A DNA stretch of 64,000 bases from Linyphia triangularis (GCA_963978545.1 OZ021729.1:89496466-89560465); one strand, 5' to 3'. Shown: positions 35,151-46,650, counted from the first letter of the stretch. Numbers and translations: made by a program. The notes: generated by a model not told the origin, from the sequence alone.

Positions 35151-36070
35151 GGAATTATAGATTCTGTCCTTCATATGCAATGTTTATGGTACGAAAGCTC
35201 CTTTCAGAGATGTTGATGGTAACGTTAAATTTTTAGCTTCCATCTTCATTTTCTTGGCGTAGATCATCTTTACCTTGTCATTTGTTACACCAGTAACTTC
35301 TTCAATTATATCCTGTCCATCAAGTACATGAATGTCCAATTTTAAATGGCGAGACATTCCATTAGGACAGAAGAGAGTTGGTACTTGTGTTTTCTTCTTC
35401 TGGGGAGCCTTGCCAGTTGGGAAGTGTAAGAGAAATGGCTGAATGCTATTAAATTTCAAGTTAAGATTTACATCCTGAATTCGAATGACTGTTTTCTTGA
35501 GTCAATACCATCATAGTTCCAAAAATGCATTCCTTAGTCATTCTGGAGATTTGTTGAGTGATATGTTGATATATTTTTCAAATTTTTCTTGTCCACCAAA
35601 CCTTCAGCATGCAGAATTTCAGCATCAGATTGCTTTAAAATTCTTTACTCCACCTAGATGTAGAAGTGCTGTAAAATATGAAATAGTATCATGAACACTG
35701 TGGAGGTAACTTTTTTATATGTAGCTTGATAACACCTGAATCTCTATCACATCGCTCTGTGGCTCATTAAATTAACTCTGTATAATTTCCCATTTCCAAC
35801 ACGATTGCTGCTTTTCCTGATATACTGTTGAATAGCATTCAGTGTCTCATATCAACAATTTTGGTAATACCAGGGGAGTCTTTCTTGACTTGTGATAACA
35901 CGTTTGAAAATACATAATATAGCATACATATCTTGGGTACACAATTGTATGCAAGTATTAGGTAGGTCACACACACCTTTTCTTGTTTACCCATAAAAAA
36001 TACAATTAATGTGGTTAGAGATACCATGTTCTCAAACCTTTCTTGAATTGTTCCATGAAAACGTTGTGAT
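35150..36070 (-). pseudogene. Unrecognised coding-like remnant, minus strand
   Basis: Several minus-strand frames in the same direction look protein-like rather than random AT-rich translation. One runs from about 36060 (GTIQERFENMVSL, then VFSNVLSQVKKDSPGITKI). A middle piece includes ILHAEGLVDKKNLKN. The best is a 91-codon frame at 35184-35459, with FPTGKAPQKKKTQVPTLFC, then RHLKLDIHVLDGQDIIEEV, then a Lys-rich end. Stops and shifts separate them. I do not recognise the family. A decayed transposon-encoded protein is the likeliest source given the setting, but this is inference. No ends or target duplication were found. Confidence 0.4.
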
Positions 36071-36089
36071 AAAATTTTTATTCCTCAGT

Positions 36090-39000
36090 TCCTTAAGTAG
36101 TAAATGTTACTGTCACGAAGCAGATCGAAAGTTTTTACATAAACAAACACTTGACACTATTCTTTAGTGTAATGTTAAATTGGAATCGATTTAAAAAAAA
36201 AAAAAAAAAAGCGCTAAAGACTATTACCCTGAAGTGATTTCAATGTATAATATAAATCCAATTATTTTTATCAAATATAACTTAATAACTTTACATTTAA
36301 TGATATTATTAATATTAAAAGTAATAAAAATTAATTTTTATAATTAAATTCGATAAATTAAAGTTTAAATGCGACAGAGAATCGACCATTTTTGAGCATT
36401 TTGATAATGACATAACTCCAATTGATTAAAAAACAACAACAGAGAATAGTGCCAAGGAACAGACAATGGGATGCTGTTATATAACAATTTTAATCTCTTT
36501 TGGTCCTAATGTAATGTCTATTAGAATCTAAAGTTTTGATATATGTAACGTTAAAATGGGGAAATTTGGAGGGGAAAAAAAATTGGTTTTTGACGTGAAT
36601 TTCTGGAGAACTCTTTGGAGTTGCCCAAATTATTTTCATGCAGTAATAACCAGGACGTGATGCTAAAACATAATTCACATCAAAAAGTTTGGCTCTGTTT
36701 AAAGTTTGCAGAATTTTAACTTCAAATTTGACACTTACGCTCACGAAACCCTGATTTTGGGTTTGTCCCTTCCTGCAAATTTTAGAAAGATGCCAAGAAA
36801 TTTTCACTTTTAAAACTTAGTACTGGTATTATATAAGTAGATTATGCAAAAAAATCATAGGCACCTTTCTAAAGTTCTCCAGAAATTGAAATTATATTTT
36901 GCTGTATTTCATCTATAATGCAAGAAAACAACCTTTACCCTTCTTATAAAGCAACTATAACTTGAAATTTTTTCTTCTAAAAATGCTGATTCACTTTCTT
37001 CTAAGATTCTTTAAAGAACATCTGGTGTAAATTTCAGCAAAATCAAAAACGTTGCAATTATCGCAAGCTTGCCTCGCTTACAGAAAATCACTCTTAAGAA
37101 ATTAAGAAAAAACATCATTCATCTCACAGAAATTTTACAAATTACACTAATTAATTTCTCTGTAATCAATTACCATAGAACCCTCAAAATTGAGATTTTT
37201 GGTTTTCCAATCCTATAGATGTTCTACATAAAATTTGAGGAAAAATCCGAGACGAGTGGTGAACTTTTTTCATTATTTTGATTGATATGACGTGGTTTGA
37301 CCCTTCACTTAACTGAGATTGTAATATGAGATTTTGTTATGAAACTTTGCTCCTCTGCTTGTCCAAGAAATTGTAGAAAAAGTTGGTGTTGGATGAATAT
37401 ATTCTCTTAACACACTTTAATTTAAATGTTGAGCACATTCTTAATTTGTTGTTATATTTAGTGCAACGAGCATAGAACACCCTAACTGACTTATTAGTTT
37501 TCCTAATTAAACAATTCTTAATTATTTTCCCATGTGGAATAATTCTATTTTCCCTACTTTATCTCGTTACTGTTTAATTTCATAGAAGGATAATATATTC
37601 CAAAGTCTTTAAAAAGATCATGATTGATGTTGATCTAACAACTTATGAAAGTCTTTAATTTACTGTAAACAGTTTCAAAAGGTGCAGGGAATAAATATCT
37701 TTTTAGGTTATCTGAGTGCATAACACCCTAATGAGTTCTCAAACAGTTTCAATTTTAAGTAACCGATTAATGTACAATACATTTTTGATACCTACTACGA
37801 TTTCGGAAGTTGGGTTAAAAGGAGGGGTTCTTGCTGCCTAAGGTGACAAGTCTTAGTGATTGATGATAACTTCTAAAATTTGAGGCTTAAGTTCAGAACC
37901 AATGTAGATTCTTTTTATTTGACGTGAAATTGCGATTTCAAACTTGTGACCTCTCGCTTCTAATTTTGCTGCCCTTTGTGGGAACCCTTTTTTTGCTCCT
38001 AGGAAGCTGTCTGTGGGAAATATATTTTTCTGTTTAGGTGATACATTGTATGTCCAATAATTGCTCAGTTTATGAAATAGAATTTCTTATGAAATTTACA
38101 TAACCTATGTAGCATTATAAACATAATTTTGATTCTATAGAATTCTTCTCTGCTGCTCATTTTGGTGCCTTCATAAAGAGTGGACTTTGATTGGTTTCTT
38201 ATATTTAAGAAGATCCACGGAAAGGACAATTATGCGTGAGTATAATTGTGTTTTGTTATGATTGTGTACATTCTAGTGCCTTGTATTTTATTTGAAAAAG
38301 CAATGCAAATTCCCTATTAATGTAGAATTTTCAAAGTGCCTGATTTGAAATATTGTTGTGTTAAACCTTATTTGTATTGGTGTATCCCAAAAGTATGAAG
38401 AATTGTAGTAATATCTTCAAAGCTTCAGTAGAAATTTTTAAAATTTTGTTGGACAGAAAATCAGTGTGATATGAATTTACTACGATTAAAATTCCATTTT
38501 AGTAATGTTTTTTCCCAATTGGTCGATAAGTTCTTCATCAGCTTTTGACGAAGTGCCAATATTAATGTTCCTAGGAAAAGGATAAATGTTCAAATTTTTC
38601 GATTCTAAACGTTTAACATTTTTCCAAACTCTCATATTTGTGGTATTGTGTTGTCGCGACCCGCAGTTTGAGAAACGCCGATTTATATAATGTGCAGCGA
38701 TGATATGACATGACTCGGGAAGTGACATCCTTCATCTTGAATAACAACTGAATAATTTTCCTTAAAATTTGGGAGAACGACTGCACTCTTTCGTGAAAAG
38801 GTTTTGCTTGGACTCAAACAGCGGTTCAAACTGCTTCAGTCGATCTCAAACTAGGATCTCACCCCTTGTTCTCTATTTCATCATTTTAACGTGGAAATGA
38901 AATTATTTTACCGACAATCTGAATTACTCAAGATACATGTCGAAAAATCTCGGTTCAGTTGCTTTTCGACTTGTGTGTAACGTCTTTTCAAATTATCACA

Positions 39001-39640
39001 GCAGGCTGTCTGAAGAAAAAGCAAATTTGTTGAAAAATAAACTTCCATAGGAGAATGAAACAGTTTTCTGAGTTTTATTTTCAAAATCGGTTCTTATGGT
39101 CCAGCAGCTCTCTTTAATTTTCCCTTTAACTATCTCTAGAAGATTTCTGAAAATTCTCTCCTTGAATAAACTCTCTCTATGAAAGTTCTTCCACACTGCA
39201 TTGGAGATATTCCAGGTATGAGACGACTCTTTGCAATGTTAGTTGCTTTTTCCATCGGATATGATCCGAGTTTCGGTTTCCTCATCCACTGCAACTCAAT
39301 GAGAAATTAGTTTTAAGGGAACAATGTCCTTACCTATAAAACCATAATCTTCTACTAAAACTCTTCCCTCGGCACTGTATGATTGCGCGTTCAATTTTTT
39401 GCCGGTATTGAAACAAATTTTGAAAGGTCTATGTTAGGAGCCTATGTCAGCTACAAAAAATATCCCTTAAAGTTTTTGAATTATGTACCTAAAAATATGA
39501 CCTTTTTAGTGTATTGCAATGTCTAATCAAGCCAAAACCTACAGCTTAACGAACTATCAACTAACATATCCAGTGTTTGATCCCAGCACCTTAGGCATGC
39601 GACGTCATAGCGCTAAACTTACAGCCATCAGGTGGGTTCT
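36090..39640. other. Non-coding, AT-rich, nothing assigned
   Basis: No exon or complete transposon was identified. About 38486-38730 on the minus strand contains CGSRQHNTTN-like and later residues, with a GTCGCGACCCGCAGTTTGAG segment at about 38652-38671 that resembles hAT transposon termini. It is too short to assign. About 38740-39400 is slightly GC-richer, without a supported gene. Confidence 0.35.
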
Positions 39641-39999
39641 ATAAGATGCAAATCATTCATTTATCAAAAATTAAACAAAAAGTGTATTTTTCTTTTATAA
39701 TTGAGGTCACCTTATTTGAATTTGAAGGTTCATATGAACTTGCACGAAATTTAAATGTCAGGAAACGTATTTCTTCAAAGAGTATTGACAAAAATACTAA
39801 TTTCACGAGGTACATTAGATTTTACTTTTTAAAAAGTACCTTTGTTGCCAGAGTTATAATGTTTACCATGATACGTTCGCATTTTTTAAATATATGGTAT
39901 TAAGTTTGGTAACTTTTGTTCTTTGTTTTCATGTTCAACATTGTTACACTGAGTTGCCAAATTATTATTACCCCCCCCCCCCCTCAATACAATGTGGGT

Positions 40000-40445
40000 T
40001 CTCCTTTTCTTAATACTGCATGAATTCTTCTTGGCAGGGATTCTATGAGATGATGGTATATGGAATTTGAGACCATATCCGATGAGCTGCACTTTCCAAT
40101 TCCATATGATTTGATTCAACTACCTGATGCTCTATTGAATCTCATCCCCCAAATCTTCAATTTGGATTGAGTGGCCAATGAAGCAGGCTCTTGTTCAAGG
40201 CAAACAGTAGAGGCTTTCAAACAGGTCGTCGGCTTCCATTGCGGTATGAAGTTCGGCAAACAGTTCGTTCGGAGAGGTTCGCAGTTGCTCCCTGATGAAG
40301 ATTTACAATTATTTGACGTACTGATGCTCTTCTGTTGGACTGGACAAGTCTCCTTTCAGATCGAGCATTTAGTAGTCAGTAACGACCACACTCCTGATAT
40401 TAAGACCCGGTTTTCTGCTTTGTTGCCCACTCTCTGTAAACATTA
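40000..40445 (-). pseudogene. Tc1-like transposase N-terminal fragment
   Basis: The minus-strand translation from about 40375 leftward contains RRASVRQIIVNLHQGATANL and SERTVCRTSYRNGSRRPV, then a stop and further degraded Tc1-like residues (KPLLFALNKS, LLHWPL). This matches the paired-like helix-turn-helix region and linker of Tc1 transposases (usually S-x-RTVxRxLH-x-x-G, then SRRP-x-x-x-PLL). The catalytic part is missing and several stops are present. The open plus-strand frame at 40171-40446 is its shadow. Confidence 0.65.
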
Positions 40446-41445
40446 ATAACTTTTCGCTCTCGAACTATACACAAGTGCAACCGTTTTGCTGAAGTGGTTC
40501 CGACGCTTCGAATTTGTCCTGCTTTCCCTTTTTATAGCTATCTCGCCCTCTAACTGTGATGCAATAGCTCATTTGCATAAAACTGCCAAGTGATCGCAAT
40601 GAAGTGGCCACGCAGTGTAAATTTATTAATACTCGCGTGCTTTAAATTTAAGAAAACAAAGTTTTTAAGGAAAATTGTCAAAAATATAAAACAAGATAAT
40701 TTTATTCGTTTTTGTCTATAAAATATGTTTTGTAATGAAGTCGTTATTTACTTTATGAATATAAGAATTGTTGTTATAAATTAACTTATGATTCATTTTA
40801 AATTCCCTCTTTATTTCAGAAAAAGGGCAGTTCAAGAAAGATTTCTCAACAAAAGGAGTGGTTCCCGGATGAAACTTCCTCTTGTTTTAAAAGGGCAATT
40901 TGCGCCCCAGACATCAAGAACAAACCAATTGGACCATGTTGAAACTATCTTCAATTTTTAAACCTTTTTATGGAACATTATTTCAAAATGGAGGACTGAC
41001 AAGTCAAGGACTTCCAACAAAGGACACTTTGGAATAGGTCATGCTTTGAAAGTGAAATGTTGAGAAACCAGTTGGACAATCTTTGAATAGAACGTATATT
41101 TCTTTCTTCGTTTGTTTTGTTGATGAAATTATTCTTGGCATATCTTCTAATAAATGGAGTGTGTGGTGTTGTTTCATTTAAATTTGATCCCGTAGGCAAA
41201 TAACACTATGTTGTCACTTGAATTATCGGAATTTCCTAATTGTATAATATTTGAGTAAATATTTCGCTGTTTTTTGATTACTGGACATAGTGTTGCATGC
41301 CTATCGGGTAGTGACAGTGTAAACAAGTTGTATGTGCAAAAATGTTATGTGTTAATAAGTAGGAATTTTAACTGTGCGAGATTCTTTGAATTAAATTTAC
41401 TAGACCAATATTTTCAAGTAGTTGCGTCGCCCTGCATTGCGGAGG
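40446..41445. other. Non-coding spacer up to the satellite edge
   Basis: Nothing firmly supported. The interval ends abruptly at the first satellite monomer, whose hairpin sequence starts directly after GCATTGCGGAGG at about 41445. Confidence 0.4.
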
Positions 41446-43672
41446 TCCCCCATGCGTTTTCAATGGGGGAATATTTTTTGCATTAACTGGATTTTAATTA
41501 GTAAATTTTCACTTCAATGATGATTTGAATGTGGAAATCGATTCGGGTGATGATTTCTGTTACCTTAGATGCAAAAAGATAGTGAAAATTTTGAAAATTT
41601 CCAAATGGGAAATTTTCCATACTATTTACATGGGGAAAATTTAAAAGGAAAATTTTTGAAAGTGCATTTTTTGGGACCAATTTTAGACGCATTTCTGATT
41701 TAGTGAGTGTTATAAAATTGGAATTGCAGATTCTCCTATATAATACCTACAATTTCACCATCGGGAAAAATATTTGAAAATTTTTCTTTTTTAACAATAA
41801 TTAATTGAATAGTCCCAAATGCGTTTTCAATGGGGGAATATTTTTTGCATTATTTGGATTTTAAGTAGTAAAATTTCACTTCAATGACGATTTGAATGTA
41901 GAAATCGATTCGAGTTATGATTTCTGTTACCCTCGTTGCAAAAAGATAGTAAAATTTTGAAAATTTCGAAATGTGAAATTTTTCATACAATTAACATGGG
42001 GAAAATAAAAAATTAAAATTTTTGAAAAAGAACTTTTTGGGATAAACTTTAGACACACTTCTTATTTAGTGAGAGTTATAAAATTGGAATTCGATATTCT
42101 CCTATATAATAGCTTCAACTTCACCATCAGGGAAAAAATTTAAAATTTTTTCCATTTTTAACAATAATTCATCGAATAGTCCTATATGCGTTTTCAATGG
42201 GGACATTTTTTTGTGTGCAATATCTGGATTTTTAAGTAGTAAAATTCCCTTTAATGATTATTTGAATGTATAAATCGATTCGGGTGATGATATCTGTTAC
42301 CCTAGAAGCAAAAAGATAGTAACATTTTGAAAATATAAAAATGGGAAATTTTCCATACGATTAACATGGGGAAAATTTAAAATGAAATTTTTTAAAAGTG
42401 CACTTTTTGGGACCAATTTTAGACGCACTTCTTATTTAGTGAGTGTTATAAAATTGGAATTGGAGATTCTCCTATATAATAGCTTCAATTTCAACTTCGG
42501 AAAAAAAATTTGAAAATTTTTCTTGTTTAACAATAATTCATTGAATAGTCCCCCATGCGTTTTCAATGGGAAATTTTTATTTTTTTATACATTAACTGGA
42601 ATTTAAGTAGTAAAATTTCACTTCAATGACGATTTGAATGTGGAAATCGATTCGAGTGATGATTTCTGTTAACCTAGTTGCAATAAGATATAAAAAATTT
42701 CGAAATGTGAAATTTTCCATACGATTAACATGGGGAAAATTTAAAATGAAAATTTTAGAAAGTGCACTTTTTGGGACAATTTTAGACGCACTTCTTATTT
42801 AGTGAGTGTTATAAAATTGGAATTGAAGATTCTCCTATATAATAGCTTCCATATCCCCATCAGGGAAAGAATTTAAAAAAAATTCTTGTTTAACAATAAT
42901 TCATTGAATAGTCCCATATGCGTTTTCAATAGGGGATTTTTTTTTTTTTTTTTGCTTTAACTGGATTTTAAAGTAGTAAAATTTCACTTCAATGATGATT
43001 AGAATGTTGAAATCGATTCGGTTGATGATTTTTGTTACCCTAGTTGTAAAAAGAATTTAAAATTTTGAAATGTGAAATTTTCCATACGATTAACATGGGG
43101 AAAACAAAAAATTAAAATTTTTGAAAAAGAACTATTTGGGATAAACTTTAGACACACTTCTTATATAGTGAGTGTTATAAAATTGGAATTGGAGATTCTC
43201 CTATATAATAGCTTCAATTTCGCCGTCGGGAAAAAATTTTGATAATTTTTCTTGTTTAACAATAATTCATTGAATAGTCCCCCATGCGTTTTCAATGGGG
43301 GAATATTTTTTGCATTAACTGGATTTTAATTAGTAAATTTTCACTTCAATTATGATTTGAATGTGGAAATCGATTCGGGTGATGATTTCTGTTACCTTAG
43401 ATGCAAAAAGATAGTAAAATTTTGAAAATTTCGAAATGGGAAATTTTCCATACTATTTACATGGGGAAAATTTAAAAGGAAAATTTTTGAAATTGCACTT
43501 TTTGGGACCAATTTTAGACGCATTTCTGATTTAGTGAGTGTTATAAATTTGGAATTGGAGATTCTCTTATATAATAGCTTCAATTTCAACTTCGGGAAAA
43601 AATTTTGAAATTTTTTCTTGTTTAACAATAATTCATTGAATAGTCCCCCATGCGTTTTCAATGGGGGAATAT
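41446..43672 (+). repeat. Satellite array, block 1 (about six monomers of ~366 bp)
   Basis: The array starts at a hairpin (CCCCCAT, loop, ATGGGGG). The hairpin or its variants recur at about 41448, 41814, 42180, 42547, 42908, 43276 and 43644, a period of 361-368. Each monomer then has GCATTAACTGGATTTTAA, TTTCACTTCAATGA, GAAATCGATTCGGGTGATGA, TTTCCATACGATTAACATGG, GTGCACTTTTTGGGACC, AGACGCACTTCTTATTTAG and a CTATATAATAGCTTC stretch. Monomers in this block differ from each other by scattered substitutions and indels. The block ends just after a hairpin, where the Tc1 fragment begins. Confidence 0.95.
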
Positions 43673-44068
43673 TTCTGGAAAAGCCCATTTCTCTTCCAGC
43701 AGGATAACTACTCCATTCACACATCGAGACTTGCACAGACGTGGTTTGGCGAAATGGGTGTTCAAAAACTGGACTGGCCATCTCAGAGCCCCGATCTAAA
43801 TCCCATATAACACCTTTGGGACGAATTAGAGCGCAGATTACGTAGCCAGCCAAATCGACCATCTTCACTGCAAGCACTCACTTCACCTGTGATGTACGCC
43901 TGGAAGGCAATTCCTATGGTCACCTATCAAAAATTGGTGGAATGTCTTCCCAAACGTGTGCAGGCTGTCATCGATGCAAAAGGGGGACCAATATCATATT
44001 AATATGTGCCTCAGGACGCTCTAAGTCCATACCACTGGGTATCCGGATACTTTTGGCCAGATAGTGTA
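43673..44068 (+). pseudogene. Tc1-like transposase C-terminal fragment and right end of its element
   Basis: One frame from 43673 reads FWKSPFLFQQDNYSIHTS, continues to WPSQSPDLNPI, then after a stop HLWDELERRLR, and ends KRVQAVIDAKGGPISY with a stop at 44000. The second catalytic Asp (QQD, codon 43703-43705) is 35 codons before the TAA at 43808-43810. That stop replaces the catalytic Glu of NPIEHLW, so the spacing is DD34E. The first Asp and the N-terminus are absent. The right inverted end follows (GGTATCCGGATACTTTTGGC to 44068) with TA after it. The 5' side is joined directly to satellite sequence. Confidence 0.85.
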
Positions 44069-44089
44069 TAAGATTTATTGAAAAGTGTA

Positions 44090-44890
44090 TCGCCAAAAAC
44101 ATCATTTGAGCGAAGTGGATTTTTTTTTTTTTTTAGATTTTTTTTTAAAGATCCATACAGTTATTATTGTAAAAAATATTGCCAAACAGACAATTTTTTT
44201 GCAATGAATGATGAAATGGTAAATGACACAAATTCACGTTAATATTATAGTGTAATTGAAAGTTGTGCCTTGTTCCACACCCCTAGTTTTATAGTTATTC
44301 AACTTTGATGTTCAATCTAGATTTTCGATTTAGAAGATCGCTCTATATAACTAGAGATCTACATATATCACTCATTAATACTACATATACCACATATACT
44401 ACATATAATATCACTCATAACTGATTCCCCTATTTCCTCTACCGCTTTGGGTACATGCTGGAGCCATCCAATTAACAAATCGGAAAACCTTCGAGAGCTA
44501 TTCAAAATGTTTCCTGCACATGCTTTTGGATATCATGAACAGGATTCTTGTCTCCTTAAAGAATGTGACTCTGCTTCAAAAGTTTCCAGTATCATGAAAG
44601 AAAGTGTTTTCTGCGATCCAAGACCAGGAACATCTTTCTAGATAACTGAAAAGTTAAAGAGTCAGCAAGGATGACCATAGAAACTAGAGTTGTGGAATAT
44701 CGCACAGCTTTCAATTACACTATAATACAGATTTGTGGCATTTACCGTTTTTATATTTCCATCACTCATTTGTCAAAAATGACCAGTTTGGCGATATTTT
44801 GGCGATAATTCTTATGTCCTTATGAGTTTTTTTTAAGAAAAAAAACTTTGCCAAAATGGTGTTTTTGGCTATATATTTTTCAATTCCTAT
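44090..44890. repeat. Inverted repeat pair, ~200-bp arms, ~400-bp spacer
   Basis: The left arm (about 44090-44290, ending TGTTCCACACCCCTAG) is the diverged reverse complement of about 44690-44890 (beginning TTGTGGAATATCGCACAGCT). Both contain the AATTACACTATAATA stretch and the ATCGCCAAA segments. The arms belong to the repeat family seen at 6475-6980. They are either two copies in opposite orientation or a fold-back derivative. The spacer carries the open frame at 44447-44641. Confidence 0.65.
44447..44641 (+). CDS. Small open frame of unknown origin, spacer of an inverted repeat
   Basis: A frame of 64 codons with ATG, extendable upstream in frame to about 44400, ends at TAG 44642. It contains SENLRELFKMFPAHAFGYHE, then ECDSASKVSSIMKES, then DPRPGTSF. 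Its composition (Cys, His, Asp, Glu, balanced codons) is more protein-like than the random translations nearby. I recognise no family. It may be an exon fragment captured between the repeat arms, or chance. There is no good acceptor before it and no evident promoter. Confidence 0.25.
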   Translation: MGTCWSHPINKSENLRELFKMFPAHAFGYHEQDSCLLKECDSASKVSSIMKESVFCDPRPGTSF

Positions 44891-45240
44891 ATTATTATCC
44901 TTTCTTATAAGTGAAACTGAAGAGAGGAGAAAAAAGATCGTTCGTGAGCTATGTTCAAGCAAAGAAAACTCCGTGTTGAAGAGATTCGTTTTTCAACTTT
45001 TTTCGCCTTCGAAGCATTTTTACGGATATTTCGGAGGTGGGTATGTTTAGAACACCTTAAGAGGCCTTACCACATCGATTTTTAACAAAATCGTTATAGC
45101 CGTTTTTTAGCAATTACTGAAAAACGTGTTTTTTTCAATGGCAGCTATCTAGCAGCGATTTCGACGAAAGCCTTAATGGTAGGTTCTTGGGGCATCACGA
45201 ACCTTCACACCTAATTGGAACATCGTAGGTCAATTTAATC
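44690..45240 (+). repeat. Dispersed repeat, direct copy of 6475-6980
   Basis: Shared landmarks in the same order are AATTACACTATAATAC, GAAACTGAAGAGAGGAGAAA (GAAACAAAGGAGAGAAAAGA at 6678), GAAAACTCCGTGTTGAAGAG, GCATTTTTACGGATATTTCG, GTGGGTATGTTTAGAACACC and CTTAAGAGGCCTTACCACAT. The copies are diverged, roughly one difference in five by eye. The 6630-6980 open frame is not preserved here, which argues that it is not a conserved gene. Confidence 0.75.
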
Positions 45241-45791
45241 GGGAGTTATTCTAACCACTGACCACACATACACACACTTACAGACATTTTTTCTAGATCA
45301 CTTTTTTGAAATCGGGATGTTCCAAAACGTGGAGAAATGCAAAAAAAAAAAAAAAAAAGATTTTTTTTTTTAAACCGAATACTATACTTTCATTACTCTA
45401 TGTATACTTATGAGTAATTGCAAATAAAAAATAAATCATCACTATTTCGAGTGTTTCGAAATGTGTTCCGCTATTTATCGTAAAGAAAGAAACGTGAAAA
45501 TATAGTGTGTGTGCTCTCGAAGCGATGCCTATACATACTAAGCTAAGAGGTAGGCCTAGAATCAAACATGGAAAAATCCAATGTAGTTCCAAAATAGCAT
45601 CCGAGAATGGGTACACCTGCTTCTATAGTAGTGCATAGTTTAACATATACCATTTGACTGACCACCCCTAAGGTGTCGAAAGTGATCAAATGTTCCAAAC
45701 GTGGAATTTCAGAATAGCCTATTCATAAAGTAAATGTACTGAAAACTTGTTGAAATGTTAACAAAGATGTAACATAATAAGATATAGGTCT

Positions 45792-46132
45792 AAAGCGTAT
45801 GCATGCTTTCAAGGGCGACTCGATCCAGGGACCATTGTGTCTCGAGACAGATGCTTTACCGCTGTGCAAAAGAGTACTCCCTGCACAGAAGTTGTATCTG
45901 TTATTGAGGTCGCCACAGCTTGTTGCGAAGAAGTGTCTCCTTTCAGAAGCGCCGATAGATGGCAGCATGATTCGTTCTTAGTCCAGTCAACAATAAAGCG
46001 TATGCAGCTTTCATTGTGGGCTACGGATCTCGATCGCGGGACCATTGGAACTCGAGACAGATACTTTACCGCTGTGCAAAAGAGTACTCCAGTGCACAGA
46101 AGTTTTATCAGTTATTTGAGGTCGCCACAGGT
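45792..46132 (+). repeat. Direct repeat of ~140 bp, ~200 bp apart
   Basis: TAAAGCGTATGCATGCTTTC (45792) through CGAGACAGATGCTTTACCGC, TGTGCAAAAGAGTACTCC and AGGTCGCCACAG (about 45920) recur from AATAAAGCGTATGCAGCTTT (about 45990) to AGGTCGCCACAG (about 46130), with about 10-15% differences. The unit is GC-richer than its surroundings. The open frames on both strands at 45723-46160 lie in this repeat and have no recognisable domain. Confidence 0.8.
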
Positions 46133-46196
46133 CTTTCTTTTAAATTCATTTGGTAGATGACCTTCGTGAGATGAATGACCTGACTAAATGACTCAC

Positions 46197-46415
46197 CTCC
46201 AGTAGTTGGTTCATCTTCGGTAGGTTGTTTACCTAAGTCATGATGATGATGATGATCATCAGATGTTTTATCTGGAATTTCTGGGTAATCTTCCATTGGG
46301 GATTGACCTGGATTTGGGGGCTGACATGGAACTACTGGTTGATCTGGAGTTGGTGGATGACATCGAACTAGTGGTTGATCTGGATTTGGTGGCTGATCTG
46401 AAACTGGTCGTTGAC
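46197..46415 (-). CDS. Candidate coding exon: Pro-rich 12-residue repeats and a His run
   Basis: On the minus strand a 219-bp segment runs from acceptor ATTTTTCCAG (ending 46416) to donor GTGAGT (46196-46191). It is open throughout in one frame, starts and ends in phase 1, and is a multiple of three, so it could be added or skipped without changing frame. It encodes about three repeats of twelve residues (PPNPDQPLVRCH, PPTPDQPVVPCQ, PPNPGQSPMEDY), then PEIPDKTSDD, HHHHH and an acidic tail, EDEPTTG. Cys recurs at the same place in two repeats. The style is that of a secreted or extracellular structural protein, which is inference; I do not recognise the family. An ATG at 46296 is internal and probably not the start. 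No flanking exon was found. Confidence 0.5.
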
Positions 46416-46561
46416 CTGGAAAAATATTTCTACTGTAGATAATGGTTTCATAAAATACTAAGCACTCCTTTTGTTAGGTTTGTATGCAGACTACACGTTT
46501 TCTTCACGGAAAATAAAGTCAATAAGTATAATCATTCTATTTTCTATTAGTGTTTTCTATT

Positions 46562-46650
46562 ACTGGTGGAAAGTCTTCCCAAACGTATGCAGGCTTCCAT
46601 CGATGCAAAATTGGGACCAACATCATATTAATATGTGCCTCAGGACGCTT
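46562..46650 (+). mobile_element. Second fragment of the same Tc1 element's 3' part
   Basis: GGTGGAAAGTCTTCCCAAAC through GCATCGATG-like sequence to TAATATGTGCCTCAGGACGC matches 43930-44020 almost base for base, with one or two short differences. Only the last codons of the transposase and some 3' untranslated sequence remain. It lies about 70 bp before the satellite resumes, so both edges of the interruption carry pieces of the same transposon family. Confidence 0.8.

Noticed and set aside
40842..40951. Possible terminal exon after a TTTATTTCAG acceptor, ending in TGA, with an ISQQKEWFPDETSSCFKRAI-like peptide.
   Set aside because: One splice site and a chance-length frame only. No family match and no partner exon on the + strand after 33964.
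45723..46160. Overlapping open frames of 60-107 codons on both strands.
   Set aside because: They fall in the 200-bp direct repeat, both strands are open, and no domain is recognisable. Chance frames in a GC-richer repeat are the simpler reading.
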